The position numbers were made by a program, and so were the translations under genes. Positions 1-6,745 of a stretch of 7,209 bases of DNA are shown piece after piece. The notes beneath the pieces are model-generated. The model saw nothing but the letters and a program-made list of their open reading frames with translations. It did not search any database and was not told where the DNA came from. The stretch's first letter is position 1, and the number at the start of each line of letters is the position of its first letter. This DNA comes from Aquifex aeolicus. GTDB taxonomy: Bacteria > Aquificota > Aquificia > Aquificales > Aquificaceae. The stretch is from the NCBI GenBank assembly GCA_015661465.1, contig DQVZ01000271.1:1-7209 (forward strand), written 5' to 3'.

Positions 1-116
1 AAAATCCACCGCTTTACAGATAAATTCGTGACTTGAAAGGTATTTTGTAAATTTCATAAAAATTATTCTCTCGTGGAATTGAAAGGTTTTCAACTAACTA
101 ACTCTTTAAAATGAAC

Positions 117-145
117 TTGCATAAACCTTTTTTGTGTAAGATAAT
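117..145 (+). promoter_or_regulatory. Candidate sigma-70-type promoter of glyA
   Basis: A -35-like TTGCAT (117-122) is separated by exactly 17 nt from a -10-like GATAAT (140-145). Transcription would be expected to start about 7 nt further on, at roughly 152-153, which is the first base of the glyA ATG. No Shine-Dalgarno sequence lies before that ATG, so the message may be leaderless. This is read by eye only; the rest of 1-152 is AT-rich and holds no convincing gene. Confidence 0.5.
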
Positions 146-152
146 TTTCTAA

Positions 153-1442
153 ATGGAATACTTTCTGAAAACAGACCCCGAGGTTTTCGATGCCGTTTTA
201 AAGGAATACGAAAGGCAGTTTTACAATCTTGAAATGATAGCTTCAGAGAACTTTACCTCTCTTGCAGTTATGGAAGCTACAGGTAGCGTTTTGACAAATA
301 AGTATGCCGAAGGTTTGCCAGGAAAAAGGTACTACGGAGGATGTGAGTACGTAGATATAGTGGAAAATCTAGCTATAGAAAGGGCTAAGAAGTTATTTGG
401 TGCAGAGCACGCTAACGTTCAACCACATTCTGGTTCTCAAGCTAATATGGCCGTATATTTCGCGGTTTTAAAGCCTGGAGATACAATAATGGGAATGGAC
501 CTTGCCCATGGTGGGCACTTGACCCATGGATCTAAAGTAAACTTTAGTGGTAAGCTCTATAACGTCATTTATTATGGTGTAAATCCTGAGACAGAACTAA
601 TAGATTACGACCAACTTTACAAGCTCGCTAAAGAGCATAAACCGAAACTCATAGTAGGCGGTGCATCCGCTTATCCGAGAGTATTCGATTGGGAAAAAAT
701 GAGAGAAATAGCAGATGATGTTGGAGCATTATTTATGGTTGATATGGCTCATTATGCAGGGCTAATAGCCGGAGGAGTTTATCCCAATCCCGTTCCATAC
801 GCACAGTTTGTAACCTCAACAACCCATAAAACTCTCAGAGGTCCAAGAAGCGGATTTATTTTAACTACGAAGGAATATGCGAAAGTTATAGACAAAAGTG
901 TATTCCCTGGAATTCAAGGTGGTCCCCTTATGCACGTAATCGCTGCAAAAGCGGTAGCTTTCAAAGAAGCTATGACTGATGAATTTAAAGAATACGCCAA
1001 CCAGGTAATTTTAAATGCAAAAACCCTCGCGGAAGAACTACAAAAAGAAGGATTTAAGATTGTAACCGGTGGAACTGATTCCCATATAGTTCTTGTGGAT
1101 TTAAGAAATAAAAACATTATCGGTAAAGATGCTGAAAGGGCTCTTGAAAAAGCAGGAATTACCGTAAATAAAAATGCGGTTCCCTTTGACCCACTACCTC
1201 CAACGAAAACAAGTGGAATAAGGATAGGTACCGCCGCACTTACAACAAGGGGTATGAAGGAAGAGGAGATGAGAAGAATTGCTAAATGGATTTCTCAAGT
1301 TCTCCATAACCTTGACAATGAGGAAGTTATACAGAGAATAAAAAACGAAGTGAGGGAACTTTGTGAAGCTTTTCCTTTATATCCAGAACTCAAGAGGAAA
1401 GTAGATGAGCTTCGTAATAGCCAAGCAACCGATATACGATAG
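153..1442 (+). CDS. glyA: Serine hydroxymethyltransferase (GlyA)
   Basis: A PLP-dependent cytosolic enzyme that interconverts serine and glycine while moving a one-carbon unit to and from tetrahydrofolate; it feeds glycine, purine, thymidylate and methionine synthesis. The 429-residue product is close to the usual bacterial length (about 415-430) and complete. Visible family signatures are SEN near the N-terminus (31-33), [10 protein letters not shown] (54-63), the SGSQAN phosphate-binding loop (93-98), His122 for stacking on PLP, Asp197 in VDMAH for the pyridine nitrogen, Lys226 in [10 protein letters not shown] for the Schiff base, and Arg357 in GIRIGT for the substrate carboxylate. The start matches where family members begin. 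There is no Shine-Dalgarno sequence upstream, and a promoter-like -10 ends 7 nt before the ATG. The last 38 nt overlap the start of the next gene in another frame, so the final dozen codons are shared sequence. Function is very secure. Confidence 0.98.
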   Translation: MEYFLKTDPEVFDAVLKEYERQFYNLEMIASENFTSLAVMEATGSVLTNKYAEGLPGKRYYGGCEYVDIVENLAIERAKKLFGAEHANVQPHSGSQANMAVYFAVLKPGDTIMGMDLAHGGHLTHGSKVNFSGKLYNVIYYGVNPETELIDYDQLYKLAKEHKPKLIVGGASAYPRVFDWEKMREIADDVGALFMVDMAHYAGLIAGGVYPNPVPYAQFVTSTTHKTLRGPRSGFILTTKEYAKVIDKSVFPGIQGGPLMHVIAAKAVAFKEAMTDEFKEYANQVILNAKTLAEELQKEGFKIVTGGTDSHIVLVDLRNKNIIGKDAERALEKAGITVNKNAVPFDPLPPTKTSGIRIGTAALTTRGMKEEEMRRIAKWISQVLHNLDNEEVIQRIKNEVRELCEAFPLYPELKRKVDELRNSQATDIR

Positions 1443-2640
1443 AGGCGGAAACGTATTCGGATATGAGGTTTATTTAAGATCTAAAAATTCTTCGGAAAAG
1501 TATCCCTCGGAAGTACCCTTTTCAAAAGCCGCTTATATAGTTACAGATATTTTGGTCGAATATGGGATTGACAGAGTAAGCGAAGGGAAAAAGGTCATCT
1601 TGAATGTTTCCCTCGAATCCTTGCTTAACAAATCTCTGGAGATACTTCCCAAAGATAGGGTAGTTTTCGATCTAAACCCTTCCGAAGTACCGATAGGTGA
1701 TACCATCTATAAAAAGATTCTTGAAAAGATAAAGGATTTCAAGAGTAAAGGCAGTATGTTTATACTCAATCAAAGTTTATACACGAGTAAATACAAAGAT
1801 CTCATAAATTTAAGCAATATAGTAGAATTCTATATGAAAGATGTAAAAAGGGAGAAAGTAACAGGTGTAAAGAAGTACTCTAAAGAGGTTTTGATATCAA
1901 GGATAGAAACTGATAAGGAATACCGAAAGGCAAAGGAATTGGATGCAGATTATTTTGAGGGTAATTATTTTAGTCCTCCCGTTGTAGTAAAAAATGCCGA
2001 AATTGTTCCTTTCTTAAAGGTTACTCTCCTTCGTCTTATGAGTTCCTTGAGTAATGCAAAAAGTCTAAAACAAATAGCGGAAATTATTTCTTCCGATGTG
2101 GGCATGGCTGTAAAGTTTTTGCAGTTTGTAAATTCTGCGTACTTTTTAAGGAGAAAAAAAATAGAAGACATACAGCACGCCGTATCTTACATAGGCCTTG
2201 AAAATTTGAAGAAGTTTGTTTTACTTGTAGCATTAAACGAGTATCTAAAATTAGAAAAGCCTCAGCTGTGGAAAAAATCCCTCATAAGGGCTCATATAGC
2301 GGAGGAACTTACAAAACGCCACTCTCCCCACCTTTCAGAAAAAGCTTTTTTGGTAGGTTTATTTTCCCTCCTTGACGAGATACTGGGAGTTGATATACCG
2401 AGCTTCCTCAAAGATCTGAATATAGACGAAGAAGTTGTAAAAGCTTTTACAGGTGAAAACTCATCGTTTAAAAAAATCCTAGAAATATCCGCTCAGTTAG
2501 AAGAGGCCGTAAATAGAGACCCTGAAGAACTGGATAAAGTAGTTTCAGAAATATCCATAGGGACCAACATACCCGAGATAGAGTTGGTAATAATCACAAA
2601 AGAGGCAAAAGAGAGAGCAGAGAAGTTAATCAGGATTTAG
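1405..2640 (+). CDS. Degenerate EAL + HDOD domain protein (YuxH-like)
   Basis: A 411-residue signalling or scaffold protein with the YuxH-type layout: an EAL-like domain (about 1-195) followed by an HDOD domain (about 200-390). The N-terminus [13 protein letters not shown] and GYEVYLR is typical of that family, and the EAL end is recognisable as [13 protein letters not shown] (180-192). The EAL domain looks catalytically dead: the EAL signature has become EVYL (21-24), and the DDFG segment is replaced by LNQS (121-124). It is therefore unlikely to hydrolyse cyclic di-GMP. The HDOD half has the helical core [27 protein letters not shown] and [14 protein letters not shown], with no HD metal motif (LFSLLDEIL at 319-327 where HD would stand), as expected of HDOD. 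The start is set by GAGG (1394-1397) 7 nt upstream inside glyA. Overlap with glyA suggests co-transcription and coupled translation. The partner and pathway cannot be told from the sequence. Confidence 0.9.
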   Translation: MSFVIAKQPIYDRGGNVFGYEVYLRSKNSSEKYPSEVPFSKAAYIVTDILVEYGIDRVSEGKKVILNVSLESLLNKSLEILPKDRVVFDLNPSEVPIGDTIYKKILEKIKDFKSKGSMFILNQSLYTSKYKDLINLSNIVEFYMKDVKREKVTGVKKYSKEVLISRIETDKEYRKAKELDADYFEGNYFSPPVVVKNAEIVPFLKVTLLRLMSSLSNAKSLKQIAEIISSDVGMAVKFLQFVNSAYFLRRKKIEDIQHAVSYIGLENLKKFVLLVALNEYLKLEKPQLWKKSLIRAHIAEELTKRHSPHLSEKAFLVGLFSLLDEILGVDIPSFLKDLNIDEEVVKAFTGENSSFKKILEISAQLEEAVNRDPEELDKVVSEISIGTNIPEIELVIITKEAKERAEKLIRI

Positions 2641-2962
2641 AAGGTATTCCGCTTTCTTTCTCGTAAGGCCAAATTAGGATTCCGCCTGCCAAGTTATAAG
2701 CTTCGTAACCCATCTGCCTTAAAAAGTAAGTTGCGAAGGCACTTCTTTCACCGCTTCTACAATAAACAATGTATTTCTTATCCTTAGGAAGGTTTTGAAA
2801 AGCGTATCTGAGTTCATCGAGAGGAATCAGCATAGAGTTAGGAATTCTTACCTGTACGTGTTCCTGAGGTGTTCTTACATCTAAAAGAACCACATTATTT
2901 TTTTCTTCTTCAAGCATTTTCTTAGCTTCTTCAGGTCCCACTTCGGGCACATTCATAAACAT
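2630..2962 (-). CDS. Single-domain rhodanese-like sulfurtransferase
   Basis: A small (110-residue) cytoplasmic rhodanese domain with no signal peptide. It would carry sulfane sulfur as a persulfide on Cys68. The active-site loop CRSGER (68-73) followed by Ser is the six-residue loop of true sulfurtransferases rather than the longer phosphatase loop. LLDVRTPQEH (26-35), IPLDEL (46-51) and the C-terminal GYEAYNLAGGILIW (85-98) complete the fold; the usual GHIPGA reads VRIPNS here. It is the second gene after panD: the panD TAA and this ATG share one base (TAATG). A strong GGAGGT (2969-2974) lies 6 nt upstream, which supports this start over a second Met two codons in. Its 3' end overlaps the convergent EAL/HDOD gene by 11 nt. 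The acceptor is unknown; proximity to ttuA makes a role in tRNA thiolation worth considering. GlpE- or PspE-like roles are alternatives. Confidence 0.92.
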   Translation of the reverse strand: MFMNVPEVGPEEAKKMLEEEKNNVVLLDVRTPQEHVQVRIPNSMLIPLDELRYAFQNLPKDKKYIVYCRSGERSAFATYFLRQMGYEAYNLAGGILIWPYEKESGIPSKS

Positions 2963-3336
2963 TACTTGACCTCCATTCCTTCTTTTACTTCAACAGGGTT
3001 GTTGTTTTCGTCTACAAATATCAATTTTGGATTGTAGTTCTTCAGTTCTTCCTCATCATAGTAAGCGTAGGAAGCAATAATTATAAGGTCACCTTTATGT
3101 CCGAGTCTTGCAGCAGCTCCGTTGAGCTTTACTTCGCCGGAGTATCTGGGAGCAGGTATTACATAAGTTTGGAATCTAGCGCCGTTGTTTATGTTGTAAA
3201 CATCAATCCTTTCGAAAGGCTTTAGGTCCGCTAGTTCCATCAAATACTCATCCAGGGATAGACTTCCTTCATAGTGAAGGTCTGCATCTGTTACTGTGAG
3301 TCTGTGAATTTTGGACTTAAGCATAATTCTTTGCAT
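2962..3336 (-). CDS. panD: Aspartate 1-decarboxylase proenzyme (PanD)
   Basis: PanD decarboxylates L-aspartate to beta-alanine for pantothenate and coenzyme A synthesis in the cytosol. The proenzyme cleaves itself at Gly-Ser, and the serine becomes the pyruvoyl cofactor. From the ATG at 3336 the product is 124 residues and lines up residue for residue with the E. coli numbering as I recall it: Lys9, Tyr22, the HYEGS cleavage site with Gly24/Ser25, Arg54, Thr57, Tyr58 and Asn72 in LNGAAA. A longer reading from GTG at 3348 adds four residues, but that GTG overlaps the GGAGGT ribosome binding site (3341-3346), so I reject it. The gene leads a two-gene unit with the rhodanese (1-nt overlap) and is divergent from ttuA. 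The other pantothenate genes (panB, panC) are not in this window. Function is very secure. Confidence 0.97.
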   Translation of the reverse strand: MQRIMLKSKIHRLTVTDADLHYEGSLSLDEYLMELADLKPFERIDVYNINNGARFQTYVIPAPRYSGEVKLNGAAARLGHKGDLIIIASYAYYDEEELKNYNPKLIFVDENNNPVEVKEGMEVK

Positions 3337-3340
3337 CTTG

Positions 3341-3346
3341 ACCTCC
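3341..3346 (-). promoter_or_regulatory. Ribosome binding site that fixes the panD start
   Basis: GGAGGT on the minus strand, 4 nt before the ATG at 3336. An in-frame GTG at 3348 partly overlaps it, so using that codon would put the ribosome binding site inside the coding region. The same 11-nt string TGGAGGTCAAG recurs before the rhodanese start. Confidence 0.8.
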
Positions 3347-3348
3347 AC

Positions 3349-3405
3349 AGTATATTTATTAAGAATATGCTAATAAAAATATAAAACAAGCTTATCTTAT
3401 TTTTT
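3349..3405. promoter_or_regulatory. Divergent promoter region between panD and ttuA
   Basis: This AT-rich gap must hold the promoters for both directions. On the plus strand TATAAA (3380-3385) is a fair -10 for ttuA, without a clear -35. On the minus strand TTGTTT (3389-3384) and TATTCT (3367-3362), 16 nt apart, are a weak candidate for panD and would give a leader of about 18 nt containing its ribosome binding site. ttuA has no Shine-Dalgarno sequence: the bases just before its ATG are a run of T. Exact elements are uncertain. Confidence 0.4.
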
Positions 3406-4314
3406 ATGAAAAGATGCAGAGTTTGTAAAAATAAAGCCATTATATACATGCCCCATCATAGACTTGCCCTTTGTAGAAATCACTTCATTGAATGGTTTGA
3501 AAAGTACACTGAGAAAACCATAAAGGAATTCAAAATGTTCACTAAAAAAGATAAGATACTTGTAGCGATTTCAGGGGGCAAAGACAGTTTAGCCCTCTGG
3601 TACGTCCTTGGGAAACTCGGATATAAGGCTGACGGGCTTTACATACACCTCGGTATCGGAGAGTATTCAGAAAGGTCTAAAGAAAAAGTTTATAAATTTG
3701 CCGAAAGAGTAGGTGGTAATGTAATAATAGTTGATTTGAAAGAAGAAGTTGCCACAATTCCCGAATTAGTTAAGATATCCTCCAGAGAAGCTTGTTCTGT
3801 CTGTGGTCTGGTAAAGAGATATAACTTTAACAAGGTAGCGAAGGAAAAAGGCTACAACGTAGTCGCCACAGGTCACAATCTCGACGATGAGGCCAGTGCA
3901 TTGCTTGCAAATGTCCTAAACTGGAATGAAAAGTATCTGGGAAGAAAGTATCCCGTTCTGGAAGAAGAAGAAGGCTTTGTAAGGAAAGTTAAACCTTTCT
4001 GCAAGTTCACCGAAAAAGAAACAGCTCTTTACGCACTCCTGAATGGAATAGACTTCATTGAAGAAGAATGTCCCTTTTCCGAAGATGCAACATCCGTCTT
4101 TTACAAGGAAATACTCAATAAAATAGAGGAGCGTTCTCCCGGAACCAAGCTAAGGTTCTATTTAGATTACTTGAGGAAGATATATCCGAAGTTCAAAAAG
4201 GAAGAAGACAAAAAAAACCTCAAACCTTGCAAAGTGTGCGGCCAGCCGACGATGGCTGACATATGTCCGGTATGCAGACTTAAAGAAAAAGTAGGTGCAT
4301 TTTTAACGGGTTAA
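3406..4314 (+). CDS. ttuA: tRNA 2-thiouridine-54 synthetase (TtuA family)
   Basis: A 302-residue ATP-dependent tRNA thiolase of the TtcA/TtuA superfamily. TtuA makes the 2-thio group of 5-methyl-2-thiouridine at position 54 in the T-loop, a modification that stabilises tRNA in thermophiles. Order of parts: N-terminal zinc finger (Cys4, Cys7, Cys23, His26); PP-loop SGGKDS (56-61) binding ATP; CSVC (130-133) and Cys222, matching the three cysteines that hold the [4Fe-4S] cluster in characterised TtuA; Lys137; GHNLDDEA (156-163); and a C-terminal zinc finger (Cys275, Cys278, Cys287, Cys290). Both zinc fingers plus the Cys130/133/222 spacing favour TtuA over TtcA (C32 thiolation); archaeal/eukaryotic Ncs6 is the nearest alternative. 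The sulfur carrier TtuB and activating enzyme TtuC are not in the window. The 3' end overlaps tolC by 12 nt, tail to tail. No Shine-Dalgarno sequence is present. Confidence 0.9.
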   Translation: MKRCRVCKNKAIIYMPHHRLALCRNHFIEWFEKYTEKTIKEFKMFTKKDKILVAISGGKDSLALWYVLGKLGYKADGLYIHLGIGEYSERSKEKVYKFAERVGGNVIIVDLKEEVATIPELVKISSREACSVCGLVKRYNFNKVAKEKGYNVVATGHNLDDEASALLANVLNWNEKYLGRKYPVLEEEEGFVRKVKPFCKFTEKETALYALLNGIDFIEEECPFSEDATSVFYKEILNKIEERSPGTKLRFYLDYLRKIYPKFKKEEDKKNLKPCKVCGQPTMADICPVCRLKEKVGAFLTG

Positions 4315-5544
4315 TCTCTCTACAAGAGCAAGAACCGTAAAGTACCTGTAGAGAAGAAAGTGAAGGTTTTCCAAAGTATTGTTATAGTTTGTTCTTGCAT
4401 CGAGAACTTCTAACTGGTTCGCTACGCCTTCCTTATACCTTTCTGTTGAAAGTCTAAGGCTTTCTTTCGCTGCCTGTAAAGAGGTTTTTACCGCCCTTAT
4501 TCGCGCCTTCAAAGACCTTAAGGTAATAAGTGCATTCTTCAAGTCTTTCTTCAGTGTAAAAAGTGTATCCTTGAATTTTTCCTTTTCCTTAAGAATTTCC
4601 AATTTCTTCTGGGCTATATTAGCTTCCCTGGAAAATCCATCAAAGAATTTATAGTTTACACTGATTCCGAATACATAGCCTTTGACCCATTCCTTTCCAC
4701 CGAAAAGAGTCCTTCTTGTAGTAAACCCTTCGTAACTTAAGAATGCATCGACGGAAGGGTAGTAATCCGCTTTTGCAAGTCCGTAAGCTTTTTCCGCAAT
4801 CTCCACTCTTGCACGGGCCACTTTCAGGGTGGAATTATTTTTAAGGAGAGCTTTCATCAATTCTTCTTCTCTCGGAAATTTATATGGAAACTTTAAATTT
4901 AAAATCCCTGAAGGTTCTACATTGCCCTCAATTCTCAGGAAAGCTTTAAATTCCTCGAGGCTTTTCTCGTAATCTGCCTTCGTTTCTTCCAGCTGTGCCT
5001 TTGCCATTTCATACTGTGCCTTGGCTCTCATATACTCTACTTTCGGCAGAATTCCCGCTTTGTACTTTTCTTCAACAATCTTTAAGTTCTCTTCCCAGTA
5101 TTTTAGATTATCTTCTTTCAGTTCCTTTACTAATCTCTTGTAGAGAAGAGCATAATACATTTCTTTTACTCTGTAGATTATTTCTCTCTTCACATCCTCA
5201 AGAATAAGCTTTTGGAGTTCTTTCTGTTTTCTGGCAAGGGATATGCTCTCAAAAATCGCTTTGTTGAAAATCGTCTGGGATAGGGTAATTGAGTATTCTT
5301 GTCTATCTCTGATTCCGAAACCGAAAACTAAGGAATCGTCAAGTCTGCTGTAGGAAAAACTTCCCTTTATACTGGATAATATCCTGGAGAGTGCTTTTTT
5401 CACTTCGTAATCGAGCTTCTTCAATTCCAACTCGGAAATTCTTATATCGGTGGTATTTTTTAGAGCTATATCTATAGCTTCTTCTAAAGTCAGGGAAAAG
5501 AGGGGAAGCACTAGAACAAGAAGAAGAAGTAAAAATAGTTTCAT
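4303..5544 (-). CDS. TolC-type outer membrane efflux protein
   Basis: The outer-membrane channel of a tripartite efflux system. The 413-residue precursor has a Sec signal peptide (Lys2, a run of Leu/Val from about 3-16, cleavage probably after PLFS), then two outer-membrane-efflux repeats. Each repeat has long charged alpha-helices and a beta segment: roughly 60-95 (GSFSYSRLDD, EYSITLSQTIF) and 262-302 (YPSVDAFLSYEGF, FGISVNYKFFDG). The helical hallmarks YKAGILPKVEYMRAKAQY (161-178) and ERYKEGVANQLEVLDA (368-383) are the paired family motifs. It is at the short end of the family (E. coli TolC is about 470 mature). It is second in an operon with the adaptor gene: the ATG overlaps the upstream TGA as ATGA, and GGTGG (5552-5556) stands 7 nt before it, so translation is likely coupled. 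The cargo cannot be predicted. Confidence 0.93.
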   Translation of the reverse strand: MKLFLLLLLVLVLPLFSLTLEEAIDIALKNTTDIRISELELKKLDYEVKKALSRILSSIKGSFSYSRLDDSLVFGFGIRDRQEYSITLSQTIFNKAIFESISLARKQKELQKLILEDVKREIIYRVKEMYYALLYKRLVKELKEDNLKYWEENLKIVEEKYKAGILPKVEYMRAKAQYEMAKAQLEETKADYEKSLEEFKAFLRIEGNVEPSGILNLKFPYKFPREEELMKALLKNNSTLKVARARVEIAEKAYGLAKADYYPSVDAFLSYEGFTTRRTLFGGKEWVKGYVFGISVNYKFFDGFSREANIAQKKLEILKEKEKFKDTLFTLKKDLKNALITLRSLKARIRAVKTSLQAAKESLRLSTERYKEGVANQLEVLDARTNYNNTLENLHFLLYRYFTVLALVERLTR

Positions 5545-6590
5545 CTTATAACCACCTTACCCCCTTCTCTGAGAAGATGTATATTGTCAATAGCTATTTT
5601 ATCTCCTTCTTTTAAATCTCCTACAACGTATAGAAAGCCTTCGGCACTTTTTATTACCTTAACCTGTACAGGTAATGCTATGCCATCGGAAACTTTCCAA
5701 AGTATTTTTTTATTTCCCATAAGGGTAACAGCATTTTCGGGAACCTTAAAGGCCTTTATCCTTTTTAAAGGAAATTCCACTATTCCGTACATACCGGGTT
5801 TTACCTTTCCATTTTTATTCGATATCAAAACCTTAACGGTTATCTGGGTATTGTCATCTGCTGTAGGTGATATGTAGAAAACTTTTCCCTCTATATTTCC
5901 AACTCCTTCAACAGAAATATTTACATCTTTTCCTTTTTCTACACTGCTGAAGTATTTCTGTGGTATTTTGAACACAAATTCTAAGGGATTTGTTGCTACT
6001 ATTCTGAATACTTTTTGTTGTGGAGATACGTAATCTCCTTCACTTACGTATCGCTCTGCAATTTCTCCGTTAAAAGGAGCCCTAATAAAATACCTTTCGT
6101 AGATTTCCTTTTGTTTATCCAGCTCACGCTTTAAAGCTTCTAGTCTGGCTTCAAGGGTTTTTAACTTTACAAGCTCCCTTTCGTAATCTTCTCTGGCTAT
6201 CAATTCCCTCTCAAAAAGCTCTCTTCTTCTTTCGACTATTTTTCTCTGAAGCAGGTATTCTTCTTTTAATTCCTGTATTTGGTCTTTTAATTTCTCAACG
6301 CTTTTCTCTATTACACTCGTGTCTATTTTTGCCAGTACATCTCCCTTCTTTACTGAGTCTCCTTCGAATTTATATAACTCTACGATTATTCCGGGTTCTT
6401 GAGATACAAGAATTACATCTTTTCTAGCTTTAAAGGTTCCCCTGAAAGGAGTGGTTATCATCACCTCCTCACTTTTTAGTTCAAGAATAGAAACCTCTAT
6501 AATCCTCTCCTTTTTTACCTTAGATTTTTCTTCTTTTCCACAGGAGATTATTAAAAGAAAAATAAGAAGAAAAAAGATTTTTTTTGACAT
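5541..6590 (-). CDS. RND efflux periplasmic adaptor lipoprotein (HlyD/AcrA family)
   Basis: The membrane fusion protein that links an inner-membrane RND pump to the TolC-type channel. The 349-residue precursor starts with a lipoprotein signal (KK, hydrophobic stretch, lipobox IISC with Cys17), so it is probably anchored by lipid at the outer face of the inner membrane. Then come the first half of the barrel-sandwich (lipoyl-like) domain (about 50-92, with EGDSVKKGDVLAKID), an alpha-helical hairpin (about 93-165, strongly charged, coiled-coil-like), the second half (FIRAPFNGEIAERYVSEGDYV, about 168-188), a beta-barrel (about 203-275, with VFYISPTADDNTQITVKV and KPGMYG) and a membrane-proximal domain starting at VPENAVT (283-289). 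It overlaps the following channel gene by 4 nt (ATGA). No Shine-Dalgarno sequence precedes the ATG; two stops in the same frame (TAG TAA) sit directly before it, which fixes the start. It is divergent from the RND gene. Confidence 0.94.
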   Translation of the reverse strand: MSKKIFFLLIFLLIISCGKEEKSKVKKERIIEVSILELKSEEVMITTPFRGTFKARKDVILVSQEPGIIVELYKFEGDSVKKGDVLAKIDTSVIEKSVEKLKDQIQELKEEYLLQRKIVERRRELFERELIAREDYERELVKLKTLEARLEALKRELDKQKEIYERYFIRAPFNGEIAERYVSEGDYVSPQQKVFRIVATNPLEFVFKIPQKYFSSVEKGKDVNISVEGVGNIEGKVFYISPTADDNTQITVKVLISNKNGKVKPGMYGIVEFPLKRIKAFKVPENAVTLMGNKKILWKVSDGIALPVQVKVIKSAEGFLYVVGDLKEGDKIAIDNIHLLREGGKVVIR

Positions 6591-6593
6591 TTA

Positions 6594-6737
6594 CTAAATA
6601 ATTTTAGGTATTTTCCCGAGCTTACATAGCCTGTAATAAACTCCCCATGCCTTTTTCATGTTGACCGATTTTAACCTGATTATGTAGTTTACAGGAGACT
6701 TTCTAAACTTGTAAAGGATGAGTGTACTGGTTGACAA
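6594..6737 (-). CDS. Possible small ORF or gene remnant upstream of the adaptor gene
   Basis: An unrecognised 47-codon reading frame in the pump intergenic region, ending in TAG one codon before the TAA and ATG of the adaptor gene and in the same frame. It would start at a TTG (6737) or at an internal ATG (6659, giving 21 residues). The translation looks protein-like: FRKSPVNYIIRLKSVN, then MKKAWGVYYRLCKLGKIP, basic and aromatic, with codons (AGG, ATA, CTC, GTA, AAG) like its neighbours. It has no ribosome binding site. It could be a short cationic peptide, the decayed C-terminus of a lost gene, or chance. A stop two codons upstream of the TTG prevents a longer intact gene. Confidence 0.25.
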   Translation of the reverse strand: MSTSTLILYKFRKSPVNYIIRLKSVNMKKAWGVYYRLCKLGKIPKII

Positions 6738-6738
6738 T
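6709..6738 (+). promoter_or_regulatory. Candidate promoter of the RND pump gene
   Basis: TTGTAA (6709-6714) and GACAAT (6733-6738) are 18 nt apart; the -10-like box ends exactly 7 nt before the ATG at 6746, the same geometry as at glyA, and again no Shine-Dalgarno sequence is present. A perfect TTGACA at 6731-6736 overlaps the proposed -10 and could instead be a -35, but its -10 would then lie inside the coding region. Weak evidence. Confidence 0.3.
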
Positions 6739-6745
6739 TGTGTTT

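Noticed and set aside
1..57. Possible edges of an upstream gene: plus-strand KIHRFTDKFVT then TGA (1-36), or a minus-strand ORF from ATG at 57 running off the edge
   Set aside because: The two readings compete over the same few bases, each is under 20 codons, and neither has a recognisable motif or a clear ribosome binding site. Sequence upstream of base 1 would settle it.
914..1117. Minus-strand ORF of 67 codons inside glyA
   Set aside because: It lies wholly within a well-conserved gene, has no ribosome binding site or recognisable domain, and is explained by the codon pattern of glyA.
1965..2171. Minus-strand ORF of 68 codons inside the EAL/HDOD gene
   Set aside because: Antisense shadow of the HDOD coding region; no family features.
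4995..5207. Plus-strand ORF of 70 codons inside tolC
   Set aside because: Low-complexity Leu/Ser/Pro translation typical of the antisense of a Lys/Glu-rich helical gene.
5584..5877. Plus-strand ORF of 97 codons inside the adaptor gene
   Set aside because: Antisense to a clear RND adaptor beta-barrel region; no ribosome binding site or recognisable domain.
6630..6695. Inverted repeat CCTGTAA (6630-6636) / TTACAGG (6689-6695) in the pump intergenic region as an operator
   Set aside because: The 7-nt arms are more than 50 nt apart and the nearby TACATA/TATGTA pair is not nested with them, so no clean hairpin or dyad forms; chance is a sufficient explanation.
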